In this document: positions 25,192 to 38,104 of the stretch, in pieces
Position numbering within the stretch: the first letter of the stretch is position 1
Layout of the letters: every line of letters begins with the position of its first letter
From: Formicarius rufipectus
Lineage: Eukaryota; Chordata; Aves; Passeriformes; Formicariidae
Assembly: GCA_013399695.1 (NCBI GenBank)
Contig: VXAU01000760.1
Span: 124,001 to 188,000, forward strand
Direction: 5' to 3'
Length of the DNA: 64,000 nucleotides
The notes under the pieces: generated by a model
The model's input: the letters and a program-made list of their open reading frames with translations, nothing else
Told to the model about the DNA's origin: nothing
Database searches by the model: none
Made by a program: the position numbers and the translations under genes

Positions 25192-28100
25192 GAGGAATTT
25201 CTGAAATCATAGTCTAGGGCAGAGGGCAGTTGTGGAAGCAGCTTGTGTGGCAATGCCTGAATTTTTTTCCACATTTGTTCCACTGTGGAAAATAAACCAG
25301 AGGAAACAATTTCAAAAGGCTAACAAGCCTGGCACATAACTAATCAAAAGTCTAGTTATTCCTCAGTGTCACTGACTTCCCTGAGGTTCATGAGCAGATA
25401 CCAAGGGTTCAACTCCTTTTGAGCTAGAAATTTTTCAATACTTGGTTTTCAATTGCTACTGTTTTTTCCAGCTGCTCTCCGCAATGCACACGTGTGCACA
25501 CACATTCTTTGGAGAATTCCCAGAGTTCCAGTGAAGGGAAGGAGCTGCTACATCCAAATGGATTCCTTGCAGATGCCATCACACACACTTGTCCTAGTGC
25601 CATAGCTGGGAAGCCTTTTATCCCCCCCTTTGCAGAATGGGTTTTGTGGATGTAAAAGTTGGCACACTTGATAATTTGAAAATCACAACTTGTGAAGAAT
25701 GAGAAGTGCTTTAATAACTTTCCTTTCATTATCATCTAATTTATCAGACCTATAATATTCAAAATTCTTCAAGGGTTACTTGGCTGCATATCTCTGTGCA
25801 ATTATGGCTGGTTAAGTAGTTATAATCTGCTAAGTGAGCTGTCATTGTATCTGGAGAAGTAATTGTGACAGTCATAATGTAGTAATTATGGAACAAGACT
25901 GGGAGGATGACGAGAGTCGTTGCTGGGGTTTTTGCCAGTTAAGGCTGCTTATTTTTCATTAACCAAAAACTGATGTTAATGCGTTTTTGGACTATTTGAA
26001 GAACTTCACTCTGGTGAGATTTACCTGCTTGAAAGCACCGTGCTTCTCTGGGTTCCTTCTGGTGCAGAGGAGAACACCCTGCCCAAAAACCCATGGAACA
26101 GCCAGGAATATCAGTGGGTAGGCAAGTGGGCAATTTTTGGTCCTAAATCCAAGCTGTTCCCAGATGTTTGCAAGATTCTGTGAGATGGTCCCCATCATCT
26201 AATTGTGTGCAGCTCTGCCCTCCAGACAAAAGCCTTGGAATGGGCATGGCTGCTTCCTCTTATTTCATTTCTAAGCATTGCCTTCCTTTGCTGTGGGTTG
26301 TCAGACACTGTCGTAGTGCTTTTCTTATCCTGATCTGCCTGTCTGTTTGTGGTGGTAGAAGGGCCTTTGAAGGACTTTTGAAATGTTCCTGAGGGACAGA
26401 TGTCATGGGGTGGGTGAGACCAGGGACGGACTTCCCTCAGGAAGGGCAGTACAACTGTTTCAAGAAAAAATGTCTAAGTTGCAAACAGACCTATGCACTA
26501 AAGGAAGAGGTTAGTTGAGTTCTTAGAGCAATATATTGTCACTCTGTTTCGTTATTTTCCTTTGTGTTGTTTGCAAACAAATCACAAGTTTTTTTTCACT
26601 GTTTGATCTATAAACTCAGCCCAGTCTTACAAAGACACAATGTTTTAACAAAGTATTTACTGTGCTTAAAGATTCCTTGGGTTCTCACCGATAACTGTTC
26701 GATCCCTCTGTGTTCCAAATATGCCCTTAAAAATACTGCTCTGATTGTATTATTTAGCTCAAGTATGATTATGACAGATGGTCTGGTCTTTAGGCTTTGT
26801 CACCACCTGCAGTTTGCAGTGAAGTCCCAAAGATCAGCATTTACTCTATATCTGGAAATGAGTTGTTCAGTAAACAAGTCTGCTAATTAAGTGCAAGAAG
26901 AAGCGTGATCTGGTTCGCCCCGTGTTACGTGTGTGCTGCAGGGCTGACAGGAGGGGAACCTCTCATGGCTCTTGGTGTCATGAGAGCAAGCAGGTTTGAC
27001 TCTTGAGCAAAGAAAACAGGACAGAAAATACTGCCACTATTGGTCATTTCTAGAAGGCAACTTTGTACTGTATTCAAAGAGAGAAAATGCCACTCTTTAA
27101 ATGAAATCCGAATGTTCCAAAATACAGGAGCATTTTCATGGCAAAGCTGTTTCCAACAAACACCTTGACAAGCAGTCACTTAATTCCTCCTTCTAAAAAC
27201 ACGTTTGTCACCCAAAAATTCAGGTCTGTAAATGTCTGTACTAAAATCTGTGTCGACACAGAGCTTGCTTCCCAGGGCTGAGCAGTCAGAAAGTAAGCAC
27301 AGCCACAGCCCGTTGTGTTTGGCCAGTTGTGAAGGTGTAAATGCAAGCACCACGAGTGTTGAGTGGTAACCGCAAAGCAGCTTTGAATTCACTTCCCATC
27401 TTGATAAAATATTTTGTGTTTCCTACCAGATGTATTCAAAATAATATTATAATTTACTTCAGAAACTGCAAATACAATTTTTCTTTACACTGTTGAGTAG
27501 CAGTTAAATAGAAACTGTATAGATATTTATTTGCACTTTCTGAATTGCTGAAATGATTTATTATTGTGGAATTTTCGTGGTGTTACATTTTTATTGCTTT
27601 ATATTGCACAGGTTGGGTTTTAATAGTTGCATCCTTCATTCCATTAATTTCAAATTAAACATTAAATTGCAATGAAAGTTCAGTCATAGCTCTTAAAGCA
27701 TAAAAAATAAGCTTTGGTCTTCACTTTCTGGAAGGAAAGTGGAGATGGAATGCAGACTAAGTGGAAAAATAATTTCTTAGTAAGAACTGTGATATTATAC
27801 TGAACAGCTGCTGGTAACTGTGAGATCTGTGTTCATTTCTGTGCTACAAGGTTTAGTTTTATTGCTCTTCAGTCAACCAAGGTTAATTTAGCCTTTAGCA
27901 GTTATGTATTTTACCATTCTCAGCAAGGGATTGCCTTCTGCCATTGACATCAATGCAAAATTTGTAAATAATCAGTAAGACCCAGGTTGTACTTTTAACT
28001 TCAACTCTATTTTCAAGTAACCTTTTATCTCATTTGCACAAAAACCAGATACAGAACTGTCCTTGAGAGTTCACATTAGGGAACATTAAAAGGGCCTGCT

Positions 28101-28323
28101 ATGCACAGACTTATGTCTATAATTAAATTCAGACCTTTCATAACTCCCACAGAAGTCTTAACAACTAGAGATGCAAAATATGCCAAAAGAAACAAAGACT
28201 TGAAGTAATTGAAGCGAACAAATATTTCCATGTAGAGATGAAACTGAAATACGTGTCCACAATATGTTTGCTCCATGAGGAATTCAGTTCCACTGAATTC
28301 AGGCCAGTTTTAGGGGCTTTGTC

Positions 28324-28350
28324 ACTCCCATGTGCACAGGCCATGGGAGT
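28324..28350. repeat. Perfect 9-bp inverted repeat
   Basis: ACTCCCATG at 28324-28332 and CATGGGAGT at 28342-28350 flank a 9-nt loop. No adjoining gene feature; possibly coincidental. Confidence 0.6.
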
Positions 28351-31300
28351 CCATGTCTGCATGAGCACAAAGACTGGAGAGGGAATGACCCTATTCCATC
28401 CCCAGACATTGAAATTGTTACAGGATCACCTGTTTTGAGGACAGTAGGTGTAGTGATTAGAAATTCCTAGAAGGTCCAAATTCATATCAAGTAGGAATTA
28501 AATGTAAGGATGAAATCTCAGACATTATAATTTATGACAAGTGCTACATGTTTTAAGGAGGACTGGCATTCCCAGTCTCTTACATGTATAAAGAAGGAGA
28601 AAGTGTAGTTTTTCTAAAAGATTTTAACAAAGAAAGGCACGAAATGTATCTGGGTATGATGTCATGAGCACCTCTCAGACTAACATAGCCAGAAGTGGGC
28701 AGCACAGAGGGAGGAGAAATCAAACAGAACAAAACCATGCAACATTTGTGATGGAGCTGGTAAAAATACCGTTTATCAAAAATGTAAACAAAGGAGAAGT
28801 GTTTTGTGGATGTTTTGATTGCCATTTCTGCAGTGCTGATGGGCTTTTTGCGAGGACTGAATGAAAATCTGACCTTTCCCTGGAAACAGCTATTTTGACA
28901 CAGCTCAGTTTCGTGGAAAGTTTCAAATGGTTTTTAATTTCACATTGGGAAAAGCGCTGACATCATCTTCCAGCCATTGCTGCCCTCTGTGTGGCTCAGG
29001 AGAAAGCACGAGGACAACCAACAGGGTAACACCTTAGAGACAGAGCAAATAGGTAGAGTTTTTCAGTGGGTTAGATGACAAAGGGCACAAATCCCAGCAC
29101 ACTGAGCTCACTGTGGCTTTGAATTTACTGTTTAAAAAGCAAACCTCCTTGCATTGCTGAATAATTAATATGAGTAAGTTATCCCACTGTAAAGTCTTAG
29201 AAGGGACAGAGCCCCTGTTTTGATGGTAGAGTTCTTAATGGTTGCTCTGTATTTTAGGCTCAGCTTCAGTTTGTATACCCATTAGAGTTGTTCTTGTGTC
29301 AGTGAGAGTACAAAAACTTAGATTAAGTTCCTATATAGGAAAACTTTCTTTATACTACTACTAATCAAGCTATTACATGTAAGAGTCATGTTTGCAATCA
29401 GCCTGAGATTTACTGGAGCACAACACCCCCTACCATTGTAAATACTGTGCCACGGCTCTGTGCTTCTGAAATAGTTTTGGTAGCTGGAGTCCCATCTGAA
29501 TCGTGGAATGTATCAGAACCTGTTATTGCTTATAATAAGTCCTGCCTCAAAATCAAGGGTCTTACTACATTCTGAGTAGGTGGAAGTTACTGCCTCAGGA
29601 AAATGTGAGGTTTGTGCTGCTCCAGTATTTGTGCTGTTATTAGCAGAATGAAAAGCTGGAAACAAGGAACAAAATGTCAAGTAGCAGTTGCTCAAGGGCA
29701 GCTCTGGAAGTACTGAGGCTGTCAGCTCACCGAGCTCGGGCTCTCACAGCTCTGAGGTGTAAAACACTGGGCAAGGGCAGGGGAAGGCAGTGCCCCACAA
29801 AGCTGTGCTGGGCAGTCTTGGGGTTCTGTGCCCAGAAACGAAGCTTTCTCAGGAACTGCCTGGGAGTGACAAATCCCTGCAAGTCTTTCCTGCATGCAAC
29901 TGCAGACATTTACTGTAGCACTGAACTGTGGTCAGTGGCTGGAGCTGACTGGTGGCTTATTGGTGCTGATAGGGGGCAACTCTGTGCCAGCACAATATAA
30001 AAGGCACTGACTCTTCTTTTTATAAAGGCATGGTAAGAAATGAACTATAGAGAACTAAAGAGAAGATTGTAAGGCTGAGGAAGAAGATAAAATGAATATA
30101 TTCTTTTTAGAAATAGCAGTAGTAATTCTGTGTCCACATAAATTAGAGTGCAAATGATCTTCTCATGAGATCTGCATTTACTTTTTCTTTTGATGAATTT
30201 ATTATCCTCATTGTATAATTTCCATTCTGATAAAAAGCCAGATGCTGTAATTTTGACTGCGTTACTTTTCACTTGTGATGATGCTTTGTAGTGGAAACAT
30301 TTGTATCCAAAGTGACTCATCATGTCTAAAAGATACAGTCCAAATTATGAACTTACATCAGGAGCTGGATATTTCAGATTATTTAAAGGCAGACAAGTGG
30401 AAGTAAAAACAAATGAAAACAAGCCGTGATCAGGAGGAACCATATGGTGCTCTTGTAACAGTTAAACTTGGTGCTCTACTTTGCTGCATGTCTGCAGGAT
30501 GCACAGATTAAACCCTTGTGCCCAGGCTTCATGCCAAGATTAAATTAATGTTCCTAAATTTTTTATTTAATCTTCTTCTGAAAGAAGAGGCCACAGCAGA
30601 GTAAATAGCTGAGGGAAAACTTGGGGATGCATAAGCACTTTATCCCTTTCCTAAGCTCTCACTTACAGTGTTCTGTCTCACATGTGTCTCCATGGGCATA
30701 AGGTGAAACAGTCCTGAGACATCTAATGCCTCTCTGACATATTTTACTGTGCGTGTTGACAAGGTTAGAAGCCAGTGAAAAGATCCAAACTCCCTTTTAA
30801 CTCCCTTCACCGGCTGCCAGTGCCATGAAAGTTCCACAGTTATTCAAAGGTGCTTTGCATTGCACCTCTCTAATGCTTATTTTGGCAAACCTGACACATC
30901 TGCATGCACTTTGGAGAAAATTATCATAAAAATTCACTTTCTTAGTCCAAACTTCATGAAGAAAAGGAGTAAAAATCACAGGAGGACCTTGCAGTCCTTT
31001 CTGCTGCTCAGGTGCACATCCAGAGTGCTCTCAGTCCAGGCTTTCCAGCCAGGACACAGCCAGGAGTTGGTACTTGCTCATTCAGGCACAGCACCTGGGG
31101 ATGTGACCTGGCTGTGGCTCAGAGTTTGCCCCCAGCCTTGAGGGACCACCCATTGCTCTGAGGTGATTCTCTCCCACTTGTCAATGCCATCCTCTCCCCC
31201 TGATCTTTAAAATTATAAATCTGAGGAAAAAGAAAGAGGGAATAGCTATCTCAAAATCATGGTGTGCTGGAAGAAGGACACAGCTCTACTGGTAACAACC

Positions 31301-34300
31301 AGTAATCAGTTCTTTCTTTCTGCCTCACTTTTTGTGAAGCCCAAATAGTAATTTCTGGTTTGGTCTACATATTTGGAATTATATTATGGTTATTATTTTT
31401 GCAGGACAGCCCTGGCTCCTACTCCTTCCCTCTCTTTTGATTTGCGTGGTTGAATCTGCTGTTTAAATCATGGCTACCCAACCCAAAGTTCCTGGTTTGA
31501 TTCCCAAGTTAGATCTAACTCATGCCTTTCAATAACAAAGAACAGAAAAAACTAATTGATCATTCGCTGTGTGCTTTGAATTAGCCAACTATGCCCCAAA
31601 ACAATACCTCTAAAGTTATTCAGAAGAATAACAATTTTAATAAATGCAACATTTTCCAAGATTCTTTATCTCAGAAATTGTCTGCCCTGATATAGGACCC
31701 CAGGGAAAATAGTTTAATTAAAAAGTACGGTTTTCTGTCAGTCTTGATGAGTCCTCTGTAGACTAAACAGCTGCTGATTTTCTGCTCTGAGTGTGGCATG
31801 GTGCTGTTCATTTTCTTATTTATCTCTTTGTATCTCACAAGGGAGGCAAATCTAGCAGGTCATGTTGGTGCATCTACCCTGCTGCAGCAAGTTTTTGTGA
31901 TAAGTTTTCCTACAGGACTGTAGGAATTCTGAAAGCAGTACATGTTTGCTATCCGACCTTCTTAATCTGAGGTCTTTATTTGGTTTGAAAATCTAGGCAC
32001 ACCAGACATCATTAGCGACTTTCACATATTTTTGTAGCATTTTAACAGCTCAGTAATACGTAGTGGCTAGAAATTATTGCAGGCATTGTAATAACCTTTT
32101 TAATCTTACATGCAGAGGCCTGTAGGTCGCTCTTGGAAAAACAGGTCCACTTTTTTTTTTTTTTCAAAGGATATATCCAGTAAATTGGGTCAGGGCCTCA
32201 CTACGCAAGTTATCGCCCATTTTTCTCAGTGTAGACCTCACTAATCTAGAGGTGAAATAGCTTCATGATCCATCTTTCAGACACAAACATGGAATTAGGA
32301 CAGTGGCAGCATCTGGGCTTCTGTGTTTACCGGGAGATGTCTGTCTGAAGCTGAGTGATGTCTTGTCTGCTGCAATCACGGGCTGCAGATGTTGCAGCCT
32401 CAAGTGAACAATGGACCCAAATAATGCAGGTAGTGCTGTGAAGGCAATGACCTGTATGGGTGTCTGTGATTGCTACTGATACCTGTGAAAAAGCACATCA
32501 GAAAATGGCCCAGCTGGGAGCTGTGTAATTATGCTCCATTTAGCTCCTGGAGGATAAAGTTCCTTTTAGCAATGTGCTTTTTTACGGCTCAGCTGTGCAG
32601 TTGTGGGATTAATTTTTCAAGTGGTTCATTATCATGTGGGGTTCTAAAAAAGGCCAAGGCAAATATTTCTCAGTAATGCCCATGTAACTGTTTAAAGTGA
32701 CTGTGCTGTGCCTTGCTTTGGGCAGCTGCGGTGTGTGTGGAGTCTGTCTGTGCTGCTTGGATGCACAGCTGGATCCGTGGGATACCTGCAGGAACATGAG
32801 GGTGACGTGGGCATGGAACCCCACACATTGATTAGGAAAGCATGCTTTTATGGTTACTGTTCTTAAAATCATGCTTTTTTTCGATCTTGAATCTTGCAGA
32901 TTTCCAAAAGAAGAAAATACTAAGAAATGTTTGAAATTATTTGCAATAGAATGTTAATTTGGTAAGGGTTTGATTGATGGGAGGAATTAATGACTGTTTT
33001 GTATTTCTGTGCTCTTGGAATAGAGGGTGTTTGAGAAATGGATAGTCATTATTTAATTAAGCACATCTTTATGTGCACAAACTTTTATCTTCTTGTTACG
33101 TATTTTTCTAGCCCACCTCTATATCTATTGCAGTTTTCAAATAAACATGTATCAGTTCTCCGTCATTTAAGCTGGAGTGCAGGGATCTCCTGTGCAGATC
33201 TGAGTGTGATGTGTCATGCACCTCAGTGGTGGGGTTATTCCAGCAGAGCAATGTGATCACTATAATCAGTGTGTCCATAAAAACTACATTTTGAAAAGGT
33301 GGTTTATGTAAGTAAAATTGTAGAGTAGGTTTTTTTGGAGCTTTTCTGCTGACTGTCTTCAGGACCCCAAGTGGTTTCCTTGGGAAACTTACTGTGGAAC
33401 CAGGAGGAAACCCAGACCTCTCTGCTGCCCCCAGAACTGCCTTTCTACCCTGAGAATTGAGCCCCTGCTCCAGCAGAAGAATGAAGGCTCGTTCATTTGG
33501 TGTGAGCTTATGGCAACAATGAATCACTTGAAGTGCAAGTGCAGTTTCCCCCTGTATCCTGTTTTCAAATCCATAGAACAGAAAGGGTAGCAGTGGATTT
33601 ATGCCCTTGCTTTGCAGAGCATGTTGCCCATAAAATTAGATATGAGGAAACAATAATTTTTTGTATTATATTATGGTCTGAATACCTCCCTCTGTTTATG
33701 ATTTCTGTATTGCTTGCTGAATTTTAGTATTTCAGCCTGAGTTTAATAGCATGGACTTCAATGAGGTGGAAAAGCATATACAGTAGTTACTACCCTACTT
33801 AATTTTTTTTCCTAACCTTAAAGATATTTTTCATCTTTAATTATTATTTTGTCTCCTCTTCCCAAATGACTGCCCCTTCCTCCTTCCAAAGATAACCTTC
33901 TGTAATTCTTTAAGCAGTAGCTACAGCTTGTGATAGAAAAACTTGTCAGAGCAGTAAACTTTCCCCGTTGCACAGAGACACTCAGAAGGTCAGCAGCTCT
34001 GCCCTGCAAGGAGATATTTGCAGGATTCCAGCAGAGAAACTTGTGTACAGCTGTTAATCATAGAAGGATGGGTTAAAACCCCAGAGAAACAGCAGCCCCT
34101 AAACACAGTTACAGGGAAGCCTGACAGTGACTGCACGTGGTGGGTTCGTGCTGCATTTCTAAGCAAACAGGCATCAGGCTGAGGAGCACCCTGACTGCAT
34201 TGCTTGTTTGCTGAGCTCTCGGCTGGCAGATTTGCAGAGAACAGTGTACCTGAGCTTGGATGTCCATCTGCACGTGGAGGGAGAGGTAAAGCGTTGAGGA

Positions 34301-36114
34301 GTCACGTTTGAGTCGTACCAAGAGTACTTCAATGTCACTGACACACTTTCAGTTACAGCAGGAGGAAAGTCATACCACAGGGCAAGGAGAAACATTGGGG
34401 ATTTTTATTTCTGCTGAAAGCAGTGTGAGTTTGGTGTTTTGTATAAAAGGCAGTAATTTGTAATACGATTTTATTGATTAAGGCTTGTAATCAGTGAATC
34501 TTGCATGTAAATGTGACTCCAGTGTGAAACATTGTCTTCATCAATTTCCAAACAAGGGATAAACTTGTTGGTTATGTTTCAGAAATTATGAACTGTCAGG
34601 AGTTTTTTTCAGGCTATTATAGTTTTTACAGAGAAAATTAAATAATTAATATCCCTTAAGTAGTAATGTATAGATCACTACCAAGGCTTTCCACTTCAAG
34701 TAACGTAGACTTCAAAATTAATAGATTCTTATGGCTAATGTTAGTCTGAATGATTTGAAGGAAAAACACGTCCAGAATTTAGGTAAAACATTTAGTTAAA
34801 ACCAACTTGCCCTTATCACCAACTGCCACCACCACTGTTATGGTCACAAAATCCTGTATCCACCTGTCCCCAAACCCATTCAAGTGAAATGAAGAACAAA
34901 GTGTAATATTTGTGGGGAAAATAGAAGTGTCCTAGTTTGCACTCTAATTATTCCAACCTTGCAAAGGAGAGGGAAGGAAGGTTGTGCCAGAGTCCTGAAT
35001 GTAGTTGTTCTGGAATTTAAATGGTGAGTCTAAGAGAGAAACCCTGTCTCCTTTTTCTCCAGTGAGAAGCTGAGAACCCAGGAAACAAGATAAGCTTGAC
35101 ACAATTCCCATTGGCATCGTGTAGGTCTGGGGTTAGCTCTGAACCATTAATAATAAGAAACAGTATCTGTTGTATTTTAAAGACACTATTTGTAATGCCT
35201 AGTGGTAGTAGTTCTATGTATCTGTCACTGTGTTGTCTTACAGTATAAAGGTGGACCTTATTTAATGTTCTGCCCTGTTACAGCAGTTACAACTCTGTTA
35301 CTATTTCCATTTGCAATATTAGTCATTAAGGCACCTTTCAAAAACCTTTATGGTACTCTACATTTTCATTTTTCAAGAGTGTTAACTGATTTCTTTGGAA
35401 ACAGCAGTAGAATCCTGCCTTAGGAAAAAAAAGTGCCTAGTTTTCAAAAACATTTACAGTTGTTTTCATATAAGTAGGTTGCTGTAGCCACATTCTGGAA
35501 GAGTATGTGGGTTTTCTGCAGTGTGTTTACAAATATCTCACCATATCCAGGCAGCTGTCGTTATTTTATCTTTTAAATGGGGATACAAAGATAAAATTAG
35601 ACTTTTATATAAAGCTGGAGTGTCTAGAATAGGAGTGAGATATAAAGACTTCTAAAATATTTGCTGAGAACTAATTGGAACATGTGCTGCTTCTATGATT
35701 GCTTTGCTTCAAGCCTCTGCATTTGGAGAGGAAAAAATGATAAATGTTTGGATTAGGAGTGAGAGAACTTTTTTCTGCCCTGAGCTATTTCTGGTTTTTA
35801 AGAACAGTAGCTTGGATGTCTGCAAATGCTGTATTGTTTGCAATCAAACCGTGAATCAATAAAATAATAAACACAAACCACTGAAGTTAGGGTTTCTCTT
35901 GATGGATTGTGCATCTGAGGAAAACTTTATTAAGAAACTATGGAGACCAGTTTTATGGAACACAACAAATAGTATTTTCCATTATACTTACCCTATTTAC
36001 ACTAGGGGTTTTTTTGTATTCAATTAAAATTAAACTGAAATCCCAATATCATTTTAGATGAATGTTTCCCTCTGAAGTTACAAGGAAATTGGGCTAATTT
36101 TTTCGAAGGTGTGT

Positions 36115-36157
36115 GTGACAACACTGGGATTTGAACTCGGTGATCAGTGCCCACGAT
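36115..36157 (-). repeat. MIR-like (tRNA-derived) SINE relic
   Basis: GTGACAACACTGGGATTTGA, continuing ACTCGGTGATCAGTG, resembles the reverse complement of the MIR tRNA-related region around its B box (minus strand: GAGTTCAAATCCCAG). The flanking bases do not form a T-arm stem, so this is not a functional tRNA. Judged by eye. Confidence 0.35.
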
Positions 36158-37908
36158 TAAAGCTGAATAAACCTCCTCACTTTAGCCCTCTCAATCACAT
36201 GCCTTGTTTCCTGTGCGCAGTCCAAAAACACTGAGCAGCCTGTTTTTATGGATATGCAAAGTATGAAGTCTTTTGCAAAGTCTGATTCTCAGGGTAAAAT
36301 CCATTCCTTCTTCTCTAGCCCAAATATTTGAGCTCATTGAGGGTAAAAGAGCACGCCTTTGTCTATCCTGGGTTGGAGCAAACAAATGTCCCAGCAAATA
36401 CTTAATGTACTTTTCCAGTGCCTCATAATTGGTAAAACAACTTTGTGCTGATCCTGTAAAGACATTCATAGGATTGATTGCAGTTGTTGAGTGTCGGATT
36501 CATCTGCCTAAAGGTCAGTGTCTAACTGAGCTAAGCTTCAAGTCCTGTTATAATAAAGGGAAACCTGTGTGATGGCAGTTAAGGGAATATCCTAAAAGCC
36601 TGTGTTTATCCTCTGAGTGTACCTAATCCCCACCCTCCCTGCACACACACCCCTGGCATTTTTGCTTTTTCACACATAATAGGAAGTATGAACTCCAGCA
36701 CTTTTATAAAGCCATTGTCTGCTTTTTTCTGCAAAAATAAACAAGGTATTATAATAGAAAGAGAGAAAGAGGAGCCAGGCCTGTATTAGAGGTCATAGAT
36801 TCAGAGTTAATTTAGAATTTGGCAGTTGACTCAGATACGATTGGCAAGGAGATTTCCAAAAGGCTGCAACTGTAAATTAGAAATTAATGGAAAAGGATTA
36901 TGTGAGTGGGAGACAGTTTTGAATCTATAATGCATGTCCCAAGACTGACTTGCTCCTAAAAGAGCGTGTGTTTAATGTGTCATAAAAATATTTAAGTCAC
37001 ATTGGTCTTTCTATAAATATTTCATTTTTAAAGTTGGATTCTGGAGTGGTTAAAAATGAAGTCAGTGTGCATATCCTTGCTATCAGTATGAAGGATAAAA
37101 AATGGCTCACCAGAAACTGGGTCTTTTTTCCCCTTCCAGACTCATATTCTCACAAGATTCTTTATGTTGGGTTTTTTTTTGAGTCCAAATCAATTTTTTT
37201 TAGTCTTTTCTGTAATGTCTGTTTTGTTCTGGAGTATTCCTCTGAGGAAAGCTATGGATCTGTTACATTAGGAGGCAGTTTGGAGGCAGAGGGAGTTGCT
37301 GCCAAGAAGGCATTCATGTATGAGTGTGTGAATGTGGGTGGGTGACTGAGCTGGCCAAAAGGGACACTTGTCTGTGTTCCTTCAACTACTTCTGTTCCAA
37401 AGATGATGTGTGTCTGTAAATAAAGTGAGATACATTTTGAATGTGCCCGTGTTCTGCACCATTAGTTTTTTCACTGTTGGGAAACTAAACTGCAAGAATC
37501 TGAACATCTGCTACCACTTGGCAGCTCAAGTGGCTCAAGGAAGCAGTGACAGCAGTTAAAAAAAGACCACCTCTAAAATATTATCTATTTTTCTTTTTTG
37601 CTATTTTCTTTAACTAAACACAGTCCCTAGTTTAGCTCCCAAATAACGTAGCTCAGCATTGCTGTTAGTACCATATGAAATGGTCTCTGGGGCTTTAAGA
37701 GACCATTTAGTAATGACCGAGGAAGAGGGAAGTGTCCAGAGCCGCACTCTCGTCACGCTGTACAAGCACGTGGGAAGAACTGATGTCTGAGTCTGTATTT
37801 CCCCCATCTATAGCAGCATGTGAAATACAAATGAACTTCCCAAGTGTCACTCGAGTGCAGAAGACTTAGACCCCTGCAGTTATGGTGGTTTTATGCTCTT
37901 CCTCACAG

Positions 37909-38104
37909 GTGAAATATGTGCTTTTAAAATCCATGGCCAAGAAATGCCCTTTGAAGCTGTTGTGCTGAACAAGACATCTGGAGAAGGTCGTCTGCAAGCA
38001 AAAAGTCCTATTGACTGTGAGCTGCAGAAGGAATACACATTCATCATCCAGGCCTATGACTGTGGGTCAGGACCAGGTGGAACCAACTGGAAGAAATCTC
38101 ACAA
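37909..38104 (+). CDS. CLSTN2: Calsyntenin-2 exon (cadherin repeat 1, C-terminal part)
   Basis: A 196-bp internal exon between CTCACAG and GTGAGT; it enters in phase 1 and leaves in phase 2. It encodes about 65 residues beginning (G)EICAFKIHGQ and including FEAVVLNKTSGEGRL, the cadherin-type LDxE-like phrase DCELQKEYTF and QAYDCG, the repeat's AxDxG calcium-site equivalent. FEAVVLNKTSGEGRL fits calsyntenin-2 better than calsyntenin-1. NKT is an N-glycosylation sequon. Calsyntenins are type I membrane proteins of the postsynaptic membrane, with two extracellular cadherin repeats and an LNS-type domain, involved in synapse formation. The next exon supplies the last base of the terminal Lys codon. 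The intron reads TGA straight after that codon, so retention would truncate the protein here. Confidence 0.95.

Larger units (their letters stand above)
1..37908 (+). other. CLSTN2: 3' part of a large CLSTN2 intron (upstream of first visible exon)
   Basis: This stretch precedes the first recognisable CLSTN2 exon and ends in a normal acceptor (a T/C-rich stretch, then CTCACAG at 37902-37908). I looked for the preceding coding exon, which should encode the start of cadherin repeat 1, and did not find it, so the intron probably starts before the window. The sequence is mostly AT-rich and non-coding, and its open frames are short and unrelated to each other. CR1 fragments, simple repeats, the assembly gap, candidate regulatory stretches and one minus-strand exon candidate are listed separately. 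Between those entries I see nothing I can name, including 1-4400, 4965-12000, 13330-15480, 21340-22590, 22650-25080, 25200-28320 and 28360-36110. Confidence 0.8.

Noticed and set aside
33108..33527. 139-codon minus-strand frame
   Set aside because: No recognisable motif, no start context or splice support; one of the longest chance frames in 64 kb.
36115..36157. Possible minus-strand tRNA (GTTCAAATCC-like loop)
   Set aside because: The T-arm does not pair and no acceptor, D or anticodon arms can be built; more like a SINE relic.
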